Source: Maridesulfovibrio ferrireducens
GTDB taxonomy: Bacteria; Desulfobacterota; Desulfovibrionia; Desulfovibrionales; Desulfovibrionaceae
Assembly: GCF_016342405.1 (NCBI RefSeq)
Contig: NZ_JAEINN010000016.1
Location: 55,969-119,968, forward strand
Direction: 5' to 3'
Length of the DNA: 64,000 nucleotides
Shown here: positions 45,401 through 54,396 of the stretch, piece after piece
Layout: every line of letters starts with the position of its first letter
How positions within the stretch are numbered: position 1 is the first letter of the stretch
Made by a program: the position numbers and the translations under genes
Notes under the pieces: generated by a model
Database searches by the model: none
What the model saw: only the letters and a program-made list of their open reading frames with translations
What the model was told of the DNA's origin: nothing

Positions 45401-45859
45401 TTAAAGTTTCATTATCATTGGAATTTCATCACAATCAGGAAACAGCGGACAATTAATACAATCCGCCCAGACTTTCTGCGGAAGTATGTTTTTATCCGTC
45501 ACAACGAATCCCTGCTTGGCAAAAAATGCCTCAATGTTTGTGAGAACAAAAACTTCACAAACTCCCAAATCACGAGCTTCCTGAATACACGCTTCAACCA
45601 TTCTGCCACCCAGATTAGATCCGCGTTCATCAGGAATAACCACCATAGAACGAACTTCAGCTAAGCAATCCCAGCTGATGGCCAATGCGCAACATCCGAC
45701 CACTCTGCCATCATCCGTTTCGGCAACAAAAAAATCACGAAGATGATTATAAACCGAAGCCCGGGAACGAGGCAGAACCATTGCATTCTTAGTACTGTCT
45801 TTTATGATTGAATGGATTGCTTCGGCATCTTCCATCCGAGCCTTTCTAATAATTGTCAC
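45401..45859 (-). CDS. GNAT acetyltransferase, probable short N-acetylglutamate synthase (ArgA-like)
   Basis: The 152-residue GNAT protein has IRKARMEDAEAIHSII, EVRSMVVIPDERGSNLGGRMV (acetyl-CoA loop) and VFVLTNIEAFFAKQGF. The C-terminal segment CINCPLFPDCDE is typical of the short N-acetylglutamate synthases of bacteria lacking the kinase-like domain. It would start arginine synthesis from glutamate. The three clustered cysteines may bind a metal or sense redox state. It lies 5 bases downstream of the TlpA-like gene, so they are co-transcribed. Confidence 0.8.
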   Translation of the reverse strand: MTIIRKARMEDAEAIHSIIKDSTKNAMVLPRSRASVYNHLRDFFVAETDDGRVVGCCALAISWDCLAEVRSMVVIPDERGSNLGGRMVEACIQEARDLGVCEVFVLTNIEAFFAKQGFVVTDKNILPQKVWADCINCPLFPDCDEIPMIMKL

Positions 45860-45864
45860 AGATT

Positions 45865-46350
45865 TTACCGATCCTTAAGCAGCTTGTTAATGAAAGCCTC
45901 AAACATTGAACCGGGAAAACTACCGGATTTATCAAAAACTTTCTTACCCTTAGTGTCAAAAACAAGAGTTCTAGGAATACTTTCAAGCTTGAAAAAGCTT
46001 CCTACATCGCTGTCAGCAAAATAAATAGGGTAATTAAACTGAGCATCTTTACTCATAAATTCTTTAACATCTGCAACGTCAGGATCAACTGAAACTCCGA
46101 TCATCATCAGATCGTCATCAGAGAATTTTTTGCGCAATTCAACCAATTCAGGTATTTCAGCACGACAGGGAGGACACCATGTTGCCCAGAAATTGAGAAC
46201 AACAACTTTCCCTTTTGACTGCGCGACAACATCTTGAACAGCCTGAGCGTTCAAAGTTTTAACTTCACCGGTTGTTTCAGCCTTGCTGCAACCAACCGCC
46301 AACATCAAAACCATCGCCATCATTACGCAAATCTTATTTGTAAATCTCAT
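45865..46350 (-). CDS. TlpA/ResA-like thioredoxin-fold lipoprotein
   Basis: The 161-residue protein has a signal peptide ending in the lipobox LAVGC (C21). After it is a thioredoxin-like domain with FWATWCPPCRAEIPEL and the cis-proline region SIPRTLVFD. CPPC is the usual active site of TlpA/ResA proteins, which reduce or edit disulfides in the periplasm, for example in cytochrome c maturation. It is membrane-anchored. Confidence 0.9.
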   Translation of the reverse strand: MRFTNKICVMMAMVLMLAVGCSKAETTGEVKTLNAQAVQDVVAQSKGKVVVLNFWATWCPPCRAEIPELVELRKKFSDDDLMMIGVSVDPDVADVKEFMSKDAQFNYPIYFADSDVGSFFKLESIPRTLVFDTKGKKVFDKSGSFPGSMFEAFINKLLKDR

Positions 46351-46467
46351 ACTACTCCCAGTATAAAATCATTTAGTCAGGATCAACTTCAGTCTGCACT
46401 AACAGATTCTTTAATAGAACTCAAAAAAGCCCTGTTCATCTGCGGCGGTCTTATTGGGATAATTTAA

Positions 46468-48888
46468 TTACTGCAACAACTCTTTAGCGACTTTTACCGC
46501 CGCAACCGCGTCGGTAGACCAGCCATCAGCGCCTATAGAATCACAGAACCCGCCGGTTATAACCGCACCGCCGATCATGACCTTGATATCAAGGTTCCGT
46601 TCTTTTAAAAGATTTATGGTATCTTCCATTCTAACCATGGTCGTTGTCATAAGCGCGGAAAGGCCGATAATTTTAGCGCCTTTTTCCTGAGCAGCATTCA
46701 CGATAGTTTCCGCCGAAACATCTTTACCCAGATCAACCACATCAAAACCATGGTTCCGAAGCATGAGGCAGACAATATTTTTACCGATATCATGGATATC
46801 CCCTTCAACCGTTGCCATAACTATTACGTCCTGCTCCTCCGTTCCTCCGGCTGCCTCCATGATAGGTTTCAGCTTTTCAAAGGCTTTCTGGAGAGTTTCG
46901 GCAGACTGTAAAAGCTGTGGCAGAAAATATTCCTTGCGTTCATACTTCTCGCCGACTTCCATAATCGCAGGAATAAGTTCATCATTAACCAGCGCAAAAG
47001 GATCACGTCCGCCTGCAAGATCTCTTTCAACAAGAGCGAGGATTCCGCCCCTGTCTCCTGAAACGACTGCGTCAAAAAGATTCTCAGCTACGGCTTTTGG
47101 TTTTCCTTGATTCTGTCCACCACCTGTAGCCTGTCCACCGTCCCCGGAAGGAGTCCATCCGGAGTACTGCTCGATAAACTGCTCTGCCTGAGGATCTCTG
47201 GCGAGCAGGACTTCTGCGGAATAGAGGCTCTCTCTGAGTCTGGAAGAGTTAGGGTTAGCGATAAAAGCGCAAAGCCCCTGCCCCTGACACAAAGTCAGGA
47301 AACTTGAGTTGAGAAGTTCGCGGGCGGGCAATCCGAACGATACGTTGGAAAGTCCCAGAACTGTCGGCAGATTCCATTCTTCTTTGCAGTGACGAATAAA
47401 GTCCATGCAATGCCTTGCGGCTTCCGGCTTGGACGAAACAGTCAACGCAAGAGCATCGACCATTATAAGTCTGCGGGGAATACCGTAGGAATCCGCTTCT
47501 TCAAGAAGCTTGGAAACCACTTCAATTCTTTCCGCACAGGTGAAAGGAAGCTTGCTGCCGATTATGGGCAGTAAAATAAAAGGAGCTCCGAACTTCTTAC
47601 AAAGCGGTCCAAGCCGTTCCATACGTCCTGATTCACCACTGATAGAATTGACAAGCGGAGAACCTGCGTAAGCCCACAAAGCGGCTTCAACAGCATCAGG
47701 ATTAGTAGAATCTATACTTAAAGGAGCAGGAAACTGCGCCATAACTTCTTTGGTGAGGGCCGGTAAAATTTTAACTTCATCAACCATGGGAGCGCCTACA
47801 TTAATATCAAGCACAGGTGCTCCGGCTGAAAGCTGCTCTGCGGCAAACTTCATAGCCTCGGTGAACTGCCCTTTTTGAAGCTCGGCACTGAGAACTTTCT
47901 TTCCGGTGGGATTAATACGCTCACCGATGATTACACCGCGCTGATCAAATCCGATCTTAACGGACTGCGCACGAGACGTAAGAACCATCTGGCAATTATC
48001 CTCGGGAACAGGACGCTTCCATTTTGCGTCACCCACAGCATTTCTGAGCGCTCTGATATGGTCAGGAGTTGTTCCGCAGCAACCACCTATAAATTTAGCA
48101 CCAACTTCAAGGAAACGAACGGATTGTTTGGCAAAAGGCTCAGGCTGAAGTCTAAAAACTGTTTGACGGTTTTCATCCAGTTCAGGAAGTCCGGCATTTG
48201 CTTCAACCAGCAATGGACTGGAAAGCCTCGGCTGCATGGACTCCAGCACTTCATATATCTGTTCAGGCCCTGCACTGCAGTTGGTCCCCATCAGTTCAAC
48301 ACCCATATTCTGCATGGTGTCAATAAACGTCAGCGGAGACGAACCTGTCAGACAAGCGGCAGGAGATTCAAAAGTCATGGAAAGAGCAACGGGCAAGTCG
48401 CAGACTTCGCGGGCGGCAATAACAACAGCTCTCGCTTCAGCAAGGTCAAAATGAGTTTCACCGAGAATCAGATCAACTCCACCTTCAACCAGTCCCTTGA
48501 TCTGTTCTTTATAGATCTCGACCATCTCTTTAAAGGTCATTTCACCTAGAGGCTGGACAAAATAACCGGTTGGACCGACACTACCGGCAACAAAGACGTT
48601 ATCTCCGGCAACGCTTTTGGCGATAAGAGCCATTTCTCTGTTCAGGCCGATGACATCCGCACCCGAGCCGAGCTTGGGCCTGCTGCCGCCGAAGGTGTTA
48701 GTGGTAAGAACATTCGCCCCGGCAGAAACATAATCCTTGTGCACAGATTTTATAACTTCAGGGCTCTCAAGACCGAAAATTTCAGGAGACATTCCTGCGG
48801 GAAGACCTCTTCCCTGTAGAAGTGTTCCATATCCACCATCGAAAAAATAAACACGATCGTCGCTGAGAGCTTTACGAAAATCCGGCAT
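46468..48888 (-). CDS. metH: Cobalamin-dependent methionine synthase (short form)
   Basis: MetH transfers a methyl group from methyltetrahydrofolate through cobalamin to homocysteine. ATG 48888 is chosen because TTGGAG lies at correct spacing; a TTG at 48900 would overlap it. The 806-residue protein has the homocysteine domain (1-300; zinc ligands in GTNCSAG and GGCCGTTP), a pterin-binding barrel (about 320-570; GERINPTGKK, DINVGAP), a linker, and the B12 cap and binding domains ending in DIHDIGKNIV near 708. The SAM-dependent reactivation domain is absent, as in many anaerobes, where a separate activator is used. Confidence 0.93.
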   Translation of the reverse strand: MPDFRKALSDDRVYFFDGGYGTLLQGRGLPAGMSPEIFGLESPEVIKSVHKDYVSAGANVLTTNTFGGSRPKLGSGADVIGLNREMALIAKSVAGDNVFVAGSVGPTGYFVQPLGEMTFKEMVEIYKEQIKGLVEGGVDLILGETHFDLAEARAVVIAAREVCDLPVALSMTFESPAACLTGSSPLTFIDTMQNMGVELMGTNCSAGPEQIYEVLESMQPRLSSPLLVEANAGLPELDENRQTVFRLQPEPFAKQSVRFLEVGAKFIGGCCGTTPDHIRALRNAVGDAKWKRPVPEDNCQMVLTSRAQSVKIGFDQRGVIIGERINPTGKKVLSAELQKGQFTEAMKFAAEQLSAGAPVLDINVGAPMVDEVKILPALTKEVMAQFPAPLSIDSTNPDAVEAALWAYAGSPLVNSISGESGRMERLGPLCKKFGAPFILLPIIGSKLPFTCAERIEVVSKLLEEADSYGIPRRLIMVDALALTVSSKPEAARHCMDFIRHCKEEWNLPTVLGLSNVSFGLPARELLNSSFLTLCQGQGLCAFIANPNSSRLRESLYSAEVLLARDPQAEQFIEQYSGWTPSGDGGQATGGGQNQGKPKAVAENLFDAVVSGDRGGILALVERDLAGGRDPFALVNDELIPAIMEVGEKYERKEYFLPQLLQSAETLQKAFEKLKPIMEAAGGTEEQDVIVMATVEGDIHDIGKNIVCLMLRNHGFDVVDLGKDVSAETIVNAAQEKGAKIIGLSALMTTTMVRMEDTINLLKERNLDIKVMIGGAVITGGFCDSIGADGWSTDAVAAVKVAKELLQ

Positions 48889-48964
48889 AAGGTACTCCAA
48901 AAGTTATGAATAAAACCCGAAAAATCTGATCACAATTGTTTCGAATAGCTTCTACTTAAAAACA

Positions 48965-48993
48965 TTGAAAAGGACAAATAAAAACTATATCCT
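48965..48993 (+). promoter_or_regulatory. Sigma-70-like promoter before rpoH
   Basis: TTGAAA (48965-48970) and TATCCT (48988-48993) are 17 bases apart, about 75 bases upstream of the rpoH ATG in the divergent metH-rpoH gap. No cobalamin or SAM riboswitch elements are visible in this gap. Confidence 0.4.
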
Positions 48994-49069
48994 TATAAGT
49001 TCTAAATATGATCATCAATGTAAACTAAAGTTCAAATAATGTCAGCCGCACAGGAAAATTACCCGGTCA

Positions 49070-50044
49070 ATGAAATCAAAAAAAGAAAATGAACCAATAG
49101 TTCCGGAACTTATAGAAGACGAGGACGATATCATAGATGTCAAACCCGATTTTCTACCGACTCCGAGAGCAAAAGGCGAAGTAGCCACTAAAGATCCGCT
49201 GCATCTCTATCTTAATGAGATAAGCCGCTTTCCTCTGCTTGAGCCTGAAGAAGAATTCAGACTGGCAAAAAGAGTGCAGGAAAATGGAGATCAGGAAGCT
49301 GCATTTCGCCTTGTATCTTCACATCTTAGACTGGTGGTTAAAATCGCCATGGACTTCCAGCGGCGCTGGATGCAGAATGTGCTGGATCTTATTCAGGAAG
49401 GAAATGTCGGCCTTATGAAGGCGGTAAATAAATTTGACCCTGATAAAGGTATCAAGTTTTCTTACTATGCAGCCTTCTGGGTAAAAGCTTACATCCTTAA
49501 ATATATCATGGATAACTGGCGCATGGTTAAAATCGGAACCACCCAGACCCAGCGCAAACTTTTTTACAACCTGAACAAAGAACGCCAAAGACTTCAAACA
49601 CTTGGCTTCGACCCGACAACATCAGTGCTCTCCGAAAATCTCAATGTGACCGAAGAAGAGATTACGGAAATGGATAAAAGGCTGGCGAAGAATGACCTTT
49701 CCCTGAATCTCAAGTTCGGAGAGGATTCAGAAGCCACCCGTATGGATTTTTTACCTGATTTAGGTCCGGGCATAGAAGAAACTCTTGCTAATAAGGAGAT
49801 TTCCACCTTACTTCTTGAACAGCTTAGAACAGTAGCTCCGAAATTAAATGAAAAAGAACAAGTTATTTTAGACGACAGGTTGCTCTCTGACTCTCCGCGC
49901 ACACTTAGAGAAATAGGTGAAGAATTCGGAGTGACTAGAGAAAGAGTCCGCCAGATTGAAGCTCGGTTATTAAACAAACTGAGAGACCATCTAGCCGAAA
50001 CAGTAAAAGATTTTTCTGAAGATTGGATACCTGATAATGAATAA
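49070..50044 (+). CDS. rpoH: RNA polymerase sigma factor, sigma-32 (RpoH) family
   Basis: The 324-residue sigma factor has an acidic 40-residue N-terminal extension, region 2 (DLIQEGNVGLMKAVNKFDPDKGIKFSYYAAFWVKAYILKY, quoted only to mark 106-145 in parts), the RpoH box QRKLFYNLN at 161-169, and region 4 with EIGEEFGVTRERVRQIE. The RpoH box separates it from RpoD and RpoS. It should direct heat-shock transcription. It overlaps the HD gene by 8 bases. Confidence 0.9.
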   Translation: MKSKKENEPIVPELIEDEDDIIDVKPDFLPTPRAKGEVATKDPLHLYLNEISRFPLLEPEEEFRLAKRVQENGDQEAAFRLVSSHLRLVVKIAMDFQRRWMQNVLDLIQEGNVGLMKAVNKFDPDKGIKFSYYAAFWVKAYILKYIMDNWRMVKIGTTQTQRKLFYNLNKERQRLQTLGFDPTTSVLSENLNVTEEEITEMDKRLAKNDLSLNLKFGEDSEATRMDFLPDLGPGIEETLANKEISTLLLEQLRTVAPKLNEKEQVILDDRLLSDSPRTLREIGEEFGVTRERVRQIEARLLNKLRDHLAETVKDFSEDWIPDNE

Positions 50045-50825
50045 ACTCCTTACTGAACTGAAAAAAGAAGCCAGAAATTTAGCTGCAGCTCTACCTACAC
50101 CGCAATTTTACCGCGATGCTGAGACTCAGCTTGAATTTTCACACGGCATGTTTTTTGATCATCCGCTTGTAATCAGATTACAGGAAGATGTTCTTCCATT
50201 TCTTTATGATGAATATGCTCACGGCATTTACCACTCTAAAAAAGTGGCCATAGAAGCCGGAGCAATAGTCCTTAAAGACGGAGATCATCTATCGCCTGAC
50301 ACTGTGAGAGAACTTGTTCTGCTTGCCCAGTTCTGCGGACTTCTTCATGACAGCTGCAGACTGGATGAAGACCACGCTTTACACGGGGCGGAAACCTCAC
50401 GGGTCATCCTGAATCAATATCCGCTTTCAGAACGCAGCAAAGATCTTATTGCCAAATCTATTGCCCGGCACGAAGCTTTCAAACCTGCAAGCCCCATCAT
50501 CGACGACCCGGAACTGGAACTATTAAGCGGCGCACTCTACGACGCTGACAAATTCCGATGGGGACCAGATAATTTTTCAACAACTCTTTGGGAAATTTGT
50601 GACTACGAAGACTGGTCTCTACAGGAAATTATTGAAAAATTCCCCAAAGGTCTGGATATGATAAAATCCATTGAATCCACCTTCAGGACCAATACCGGCA
50701 AAAAGTACGGTCCGGAAATGATAGATCAAGGCATGACTATCGGGTCCAAGATTTACAAGCGTCTGATTGAATTATCAGAATCACCCAAATACTCTACCTA
50801 TAAAAAACAAAACCCTATTGTATGA
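50037..50825 (+). CDS. HD-domain phosphohydrolase-like protein
   Basis: The 262-residue protein carries an HD metal site: H66 in HGIYHSKK, H104-D105 in GLLHDSC, H113, and D169 or D171 in YDADKF. HD proteins hydrolyse phosphate bonds in nucleotides or cyclic nucleotides, but this one lacks any RelA-type or HD-GYP signature, so its substrate is unknown. It overlaps rpoH by 8 bases and the next gene by 4, so it is translationally coupled to both. Confidence 0.8.
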   Translation: MNKLLTELKKEARNLAAALPTPQFYRDAETQLEFSHGMFFDHPLVIRLQEDVLPFLYDEYAHGIYHSKKVAIEAGAIVLKDGDHLSPDTVRELVLLAQFCGLLHDSCRLDEDHALHGAETSRVILNQYPLSERSKDLIAKSIARHEAFKPASPIIDDPELELLSGALYDADKFRWGPDNFSTTLWEICDYEDWSLQEIIEKFPKGLDMIKSIESTFRTNTGKKYGPEMIDQGMTIGSKIYKRLIELSESPKYSTYKKQNPIV

Positions 50826-52576
50826 TTTATCCAGCATCTACACATTGCAAAGCAATATCTTCTGCCGCAATTCTAGCTATATTCTTTGTTATTGCTTTGA
50901 GCGGTTGTGCTGCAAAAACCGGAATTAACTCCTCGGCTGCAAATCCGCAATTAACCCCCGAGACTCAGCTGACTTTTGACTACCTTGTTTATCAGGATTA
51001 CCTGTCACGCCTTAGTCAAATCATGCGCAGCGGGGACAGGTCTCAGGAAGCATCGCTTGAGTCCGCACGTCTGCAGCAGGAAGCTATCGTTGTTGTTGAC
51101 CGCATCCTGAAAGTTGACCCCAGAGCTCAGCTTTATGCTGAAAAAGCATCTCTTTTCTGGGCAGCCCAGCAAATTGACGAAGCGCGGGAAGCTCTCAAGG
51201 AAGGCCTCAAAAAATTCCCTGAAGATCGAAAACTGATCATGAGCCTTTCCAGCACCTATCTTGTTGAAAACAGAACTACGGACGCTGAGAGTGTTCTTCA
51301 AGAATATATACACAAGCATCCCAATGATCTTGTTGTCATAACTCAGCTTGCCCGTATTCTGCTTGAACAGAAAAAATTTGCACAGGCTCTTGATACGCTG
51401 AAAGTTATTCCGGCAGAAAAACGGACAACCGAAATTCTGTATTATTACGCAAAAGCAAGTGCAGGCCTCGGACTGACCAAGCAAGCCATCAGAGCTCTGC
51501 AAAAAGCTGTTAAAGTAAAGCCTGACTACCTTGAAGCATGGGGCGAACTGGCTTATCTATATGAGCTTGGAAAAGACTATGACGCAGCTGAAAAAATTTA
51601 CACAAAGATGCTGGAATTCCCTGAAGCATCCAACCATATCCGCCTGCGCCTTATAGAGTTGAGCCTTAAGCTGAACAACCCCGACCGAGGGCTGTCACTG
51701 GTACTGGAAGGCCCGCGCAACACTGCTTTCCTACTCGATTCGGCACAGATTTTCTTGAACAGCAAATTCTACGGACAGGCCTCGACGATCCTTGATATTT
51801 TTGTACTGGAAAAAGAAATCCCTGACGCTTATTACTTTTTCAAAGCTTCAATTGCCTACGAAGGAGAAGAAGATCCCGCTAAGGCTCTTAACTTCCTGAA
51901 CAAAGTAAAGCCAAGCAGCGACCATTATGACCGCAGTCTGCAATTCAAGGCGCACCTGCTTATCGACCTGAAAAAGGATAAGGAAGCTTTGACCGTTCTT
52001 AGAAAAGGACAGGAACAATTTCCCGATAATCCGAACTTCTTTTTGATAGAAGCATCTCTTCATATAGAACTCAAGCAGCCTGAAAAAGCTGAAGAAACTC
52101 TTTTAAGAGGATACAAGAATATACCTGATTCTCCTCAGATTCTTTTTCAGCTGGGCATAATAGAAGAGCGAAAAGGAAACATAGACAATACCTTGAAATA
52201 CATGGAAAAAATAATATCCATACATCCGGATCACGCAGACGCACTCAATTATGTCGGATACATTCTTGCCGACAGAAATGAACAGCTTGACCGCGCAATG
52301 GTTTTGATATCCAGAGCAAACAAGCTTGAGCCGGACAACGGCTTCATAATAGATTCCTTGGCATGGGTTCATTACCGCCTCGGAAATTTTGATGAAGCTT
52401 GGAAAAACATCGGGCGTGCTCTTTCTCTTCAGCCAAGGCAGCCGGAGTTATGGGAACATTACGGAGATATAGCTCTTGCCATGGGAAACAAAAAAGAAGC
52501 TGCAAAAGCCTACAAAAGAGCCCTTAAATTCGACCCTGAAAATAAAGAACTGCGCAGGAAACTGGATTCCTTATGA
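50822..52576 (+). CDS. TPR-repeat lipoprotein
   Basis: The 584-residue protein has a signal peptide with lipobox ALSGC (C29). About ten or more tetratricopeptide repeats fill the rest, for example YYYAKASAGLGLTKQAIRAL, LEAWGELAYLYELGKDYDAA and LWEHYGDIALAMGNKKEAAK near the C-terminus. It is probably an outer-membrane-associated scaffold. It overlaps the LolB-like gene by 4 bases, suggesting joint action. Confidence 0.9.
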   Translation: MIYPASTHCKAISSAAILAIFFVIALSGCAAKTGINSSAANPQLTPETQLTFDYLVYQDYLSRLSQIMRSGDRSQEASLESARLQQEAIVVVDRILKVDPRAQLYAEKASLFWAAQQIDEAREALKEGLKKFPEDRKLIMSLSSTYLVENRTTDAESVLQEYIHKHPNDLVVITQLARILLEQKKFAQALDTLKVIPAEKRTTEILYYYAKASAGLGLTKQAIRALQKAVKVKPDYLEAWGELAYLYELGKDYDAAEKIYTKMLEFPEASNHIRLRLIELSLKLNNPDRGLSLVLEGPRNTAFLLDSAQIFLNSKFYGQASTILDIFVLEKEIPDAYYFFKASIAYEGEEDPAKALNFLNKVKPSSDHYDRSLQFKAHLLIDLKKDKEALTVLRKGQEQFPDNPNFFLIEASLHIELKQPEKAEETLLRGYKNIPDSPQILFQLGIIEERKGNIDNTLKYMEKIISIHPDHADALNYVGYILADRNEQLDRAMVLISRANKLEPDNGFIIDSLAWVHYRLGNFDEAWKNIGRALSLQPRQPELWEHYGDIALAMGNKKEAAKAYKRALKFDPENKELRRKLDSL

Positions 52577-53385
52577 TTTCCAAATTATGGAGGACTGCAA
52601 TCCTTATTCTGGCCGTAGCAACTATGGCCGCCGGATGTAGTTCCAGAAATTTACAATTTCATGACCCGGATAAAGTTTACTCAAAATTCAGAAATGAATT
52701 CGGCACCTGTAATGCCACAGGAGTGAACTTCACAGCCAGCCTCTATTATACAGCGCAGAAACAAGGACACCGGACAATAATGAACTTATGGGGAGATCTC
52801 GGATCTCCTTTACGCCTTGATGTAAGAGCCGGAATAGGAACGTATCTCGCTCACATTCTTGAAGATAAAAATGGACTGACGGCTTTTTACCCGGATCAAA
52901 ACACAGCATATTCACATTCCTCACCCGAAAGAGCTGTCAGAATGTTGGGGCTGCCATTTCCTTTCTCCCTGAAAGATCTTGCAGGACTTATCGCCGGCTG
53001 TTATCCCGATTTTATTCCAAGCTCATTCGATACAGTTACACTTGATAAGAATCGCAAAGGGTTGCTTTATCTTTATGATAAAGGGCCAGTCAGTTCAATA
53101 ACGCTTACGGAACAAGGAATTCCAACGGAAATTACCGGGCGCGGAGAGCTGCCTTGGATAATGAAAATGGAATCCTATGAACTGAATGATTCCGGTAAAA
53201 ATCTGCCGGATAAAATTACCGTTTATACAGAGAACGGAAATAAAGCCGTGCTGCGGATAAAGTCCCGATCTTTTACAAACCGTAAATGGACCGAAAAATC
53301 TCTTGAAATGGCTATTCCTGATGGAACAGAGACCATAAAACTTGATCAAAACTCGAATAATAATATTTCTTCAAAAAATAATTAG
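52573..53385 (+). CDS. LolB-like outer-membrane lipoprotein
   Basis: The 270-residue protein has the lipobox MAAGC (C22). After it is a beta-rich domain with FTASLYYTAQKQGHRTIMNLWGD, LRLDVRAG and ENGNKAVLRIKSRSF, reminiscent of the LolA/LolB half-barrel that carries lipoproteins. The similarity is in pattern only, so LolB function is inferred. It is coupled to the TPR lipoprotein by a 4-base overlap. Confidence 0.6.
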   Translation: MISKLWRTAILILAVATMAAGCSSRNLQFHDPDKVYSKFRNEFGTCNATGVNFTASLYYTAQKQGHRTIMNLWGDLGSPLRLDVRAGIGTYLAHILEDKNGLTAFYPDQNTAYSHSSPERAVRMLGLPFPFSLKDLAGLIAGCYPDFIPSSFDTVTLDKNRKGLLYLYDKGPVSSITLTEQGIPTEITGRGELPWIMKMESYELNDSGKNLPDKITVYTENGNKAVLRIKSRSFTNRKWTEKSLEMAIPDGTETIKLDQNSNNNISSKNN

Positions 53386-53406
53386 CATTGTTATGGAGTC
53401 TATAAA

Positions 53407-53730
53407 ATGAGTGACCAAAACTGCTCTTGTACTGACAAAGCTACAGGACTTATTGATAATTTTAAGAAGGGTCTAATCGTCTGGACTCAAGAATTAAAGG
53501 CAATTTTCAGCAGATTGCTCGGAAATTTCGAAGTCAGCCAGCTTGAAAAACGTCTCGAAAGAGAATACGCCCTTCTCGGAAAGCTTAATTGCGAAGATGC
53601 AGAAGGCGATATTGAACTTTGCAGAAAGCAAATTGATTTTTTCAAAGAAGAAATCAACAGACTCAAGAAAGAGCAGGCTGCAAAGCGTGATGTTAAACAT
53701 CGCGACAACGAACGTAAGATGGAATCGTAG
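53407..53730 (+). CDS. Small Cys-containing coiled-coil protein of unknown function
   Basis: A 107-residue protein with CSC near the N-terminus, an amphipathic middle (FKKGLIVWTQELKAIFSRLLG) and a predicted coiled coil from about 45 to 100. There is no signal peptide. It is the last gene of the rpoH-HD-TPR-LolB-like run, 21 bases after the LolB-like gene. I do not recognise a family. Confidence 0.6.
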   Translation: MSDQNCSCTDKATGLIDNFKKGLIVWTQELKAIFSRLLGNFEVSQLEKRLEREYALLGKLNCEDAEGDIELCRKQIDFFKEEINRLKKEQAAKRDVKHRDNERKMES

Positions 53731-53749
53731 TTCAAAAAAAATCGATTCC
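53721..53749 (+). repeat. Inverted repeat at the 3' end of the coiled-coil gene
   Basis: GGAATCG (53721-53727) and CGATTCC (53743-53749) flank a 15-base A-rich loop that includes the stop codon. No T-run follows. Confidence 0.4.
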
Positions 53750-53760
53750 GGACACTTTAG

Positions 53761-53811
53761 AATCTCAAGATCGACAGGTAGTTAACGGCTTACTGGCGCT
53801 TGAGATTTTTA
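53761..53811 (+). terminator. Terminator-like stem before rpiB
   Basis: AATCTCAAG (53761-53769) and CTTGAGATT (53799-53807) form a perfect 9-bp stem with a 29-base loop, followed by a T-run at 53806-53810. The large loop is unusual. It probably ends the rpoH-led transcript. Confidence 0.5.
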
Positions 53812-53874
53812 TGGCGTTTGGACAAATGCTATTTTTAAGCAGACTATAAATCTACAGAATCAGGAGAGATGAAG

Positions 53875-54306
53875 ATGGCCGCTAAAGTAGTTATCGGATC
53901 AGACCACGGAGGCTTTGCTCTCAAGGAATTCGCCAAGAAAGTGCTCACTGAAATGGGGTACGAGGTTGAAGATGCCGGTCCTGAATCCGCCGTCAGCTGC
54001 GACTATCCCGTCTATGCTGCAAAAGTCGCTGCAAAAGTTTCCGACGATGTGCTCGGAATTCTCGTCTGCGGCACAGGTCTGGGCATGTCTATGGCTGCAA
54101 ACAAACATAAAGGTGTCCGCGCCGCTATGTGTACAAACGAATATATGGCTAAAATGGCCCGCGCACACAACAATGCCAACATTTTGTGTCTCGGTGAAAG
54201 AGTTATAGGACAAGGCCTTGCTGAAGAAATTATCCGTGCATATATGACCACCGAATTTGAAGGTGAACGTCACATGCGCAGAATCAATCTTTTCGATCAG
54301 CTATAA
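53875..54306 (+). CDS. rpiB: Ribose 5-phosphate isomerase B
   Basis: RpiB interconverts ribose 5-phosphate and ribulose 5-phosphate. AGGAG at 53862-53866 is 8 bases from ATG 53875 but only 2 from ATG 53869, so the second ATG is chosen. The 143-residue protein has IGSDHGGFALK near 6, the catalytic cysteine in VCGTGLGMSMAANK near 63, and HNNANILCLG and RHMRRI later. It lies 90 bases before the transketolase gene, its metabolic partner. Confidence 0.95.
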   Translation: MAAKVVIGSDHGGFALKEFAKKVLTEMGYEVEDAGPESAVSCDYPVYAAKVAAKVSDDVLGILVCGTGLGMSMAANKHKGVRAAMCTNEYMAKMARAHNNANILCLGERVIGQGLAEEIIRAYMTTEFEGERHMRRINLFDQL

Positions 54307-54396
54307 GATATATACCTCTCGCTTCCCCGCCAAAGGAGATAATCCCCTTTGGAAAACTTACCAAAAATTACCATTACTTTATGAGGAACACTCACA

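Noticed and set aside
47875..48549. A + strand gene antisense to metH
   Set aside because: The open frame is a by-product of metH codon usage; it has no RBS and no recognisable motif.
46468..48888. Truncated metH
   Set aside because: The missing C-terminal reactivation domain is the normal short form in many anaerobes; the reading frame and stop look intact.
48889..49069. Cobalamin or SAM riboswitch upstream of metH
   Set aside because: The gap is short and AT-rich and shows none of the conserved boxes of these riboswitches.
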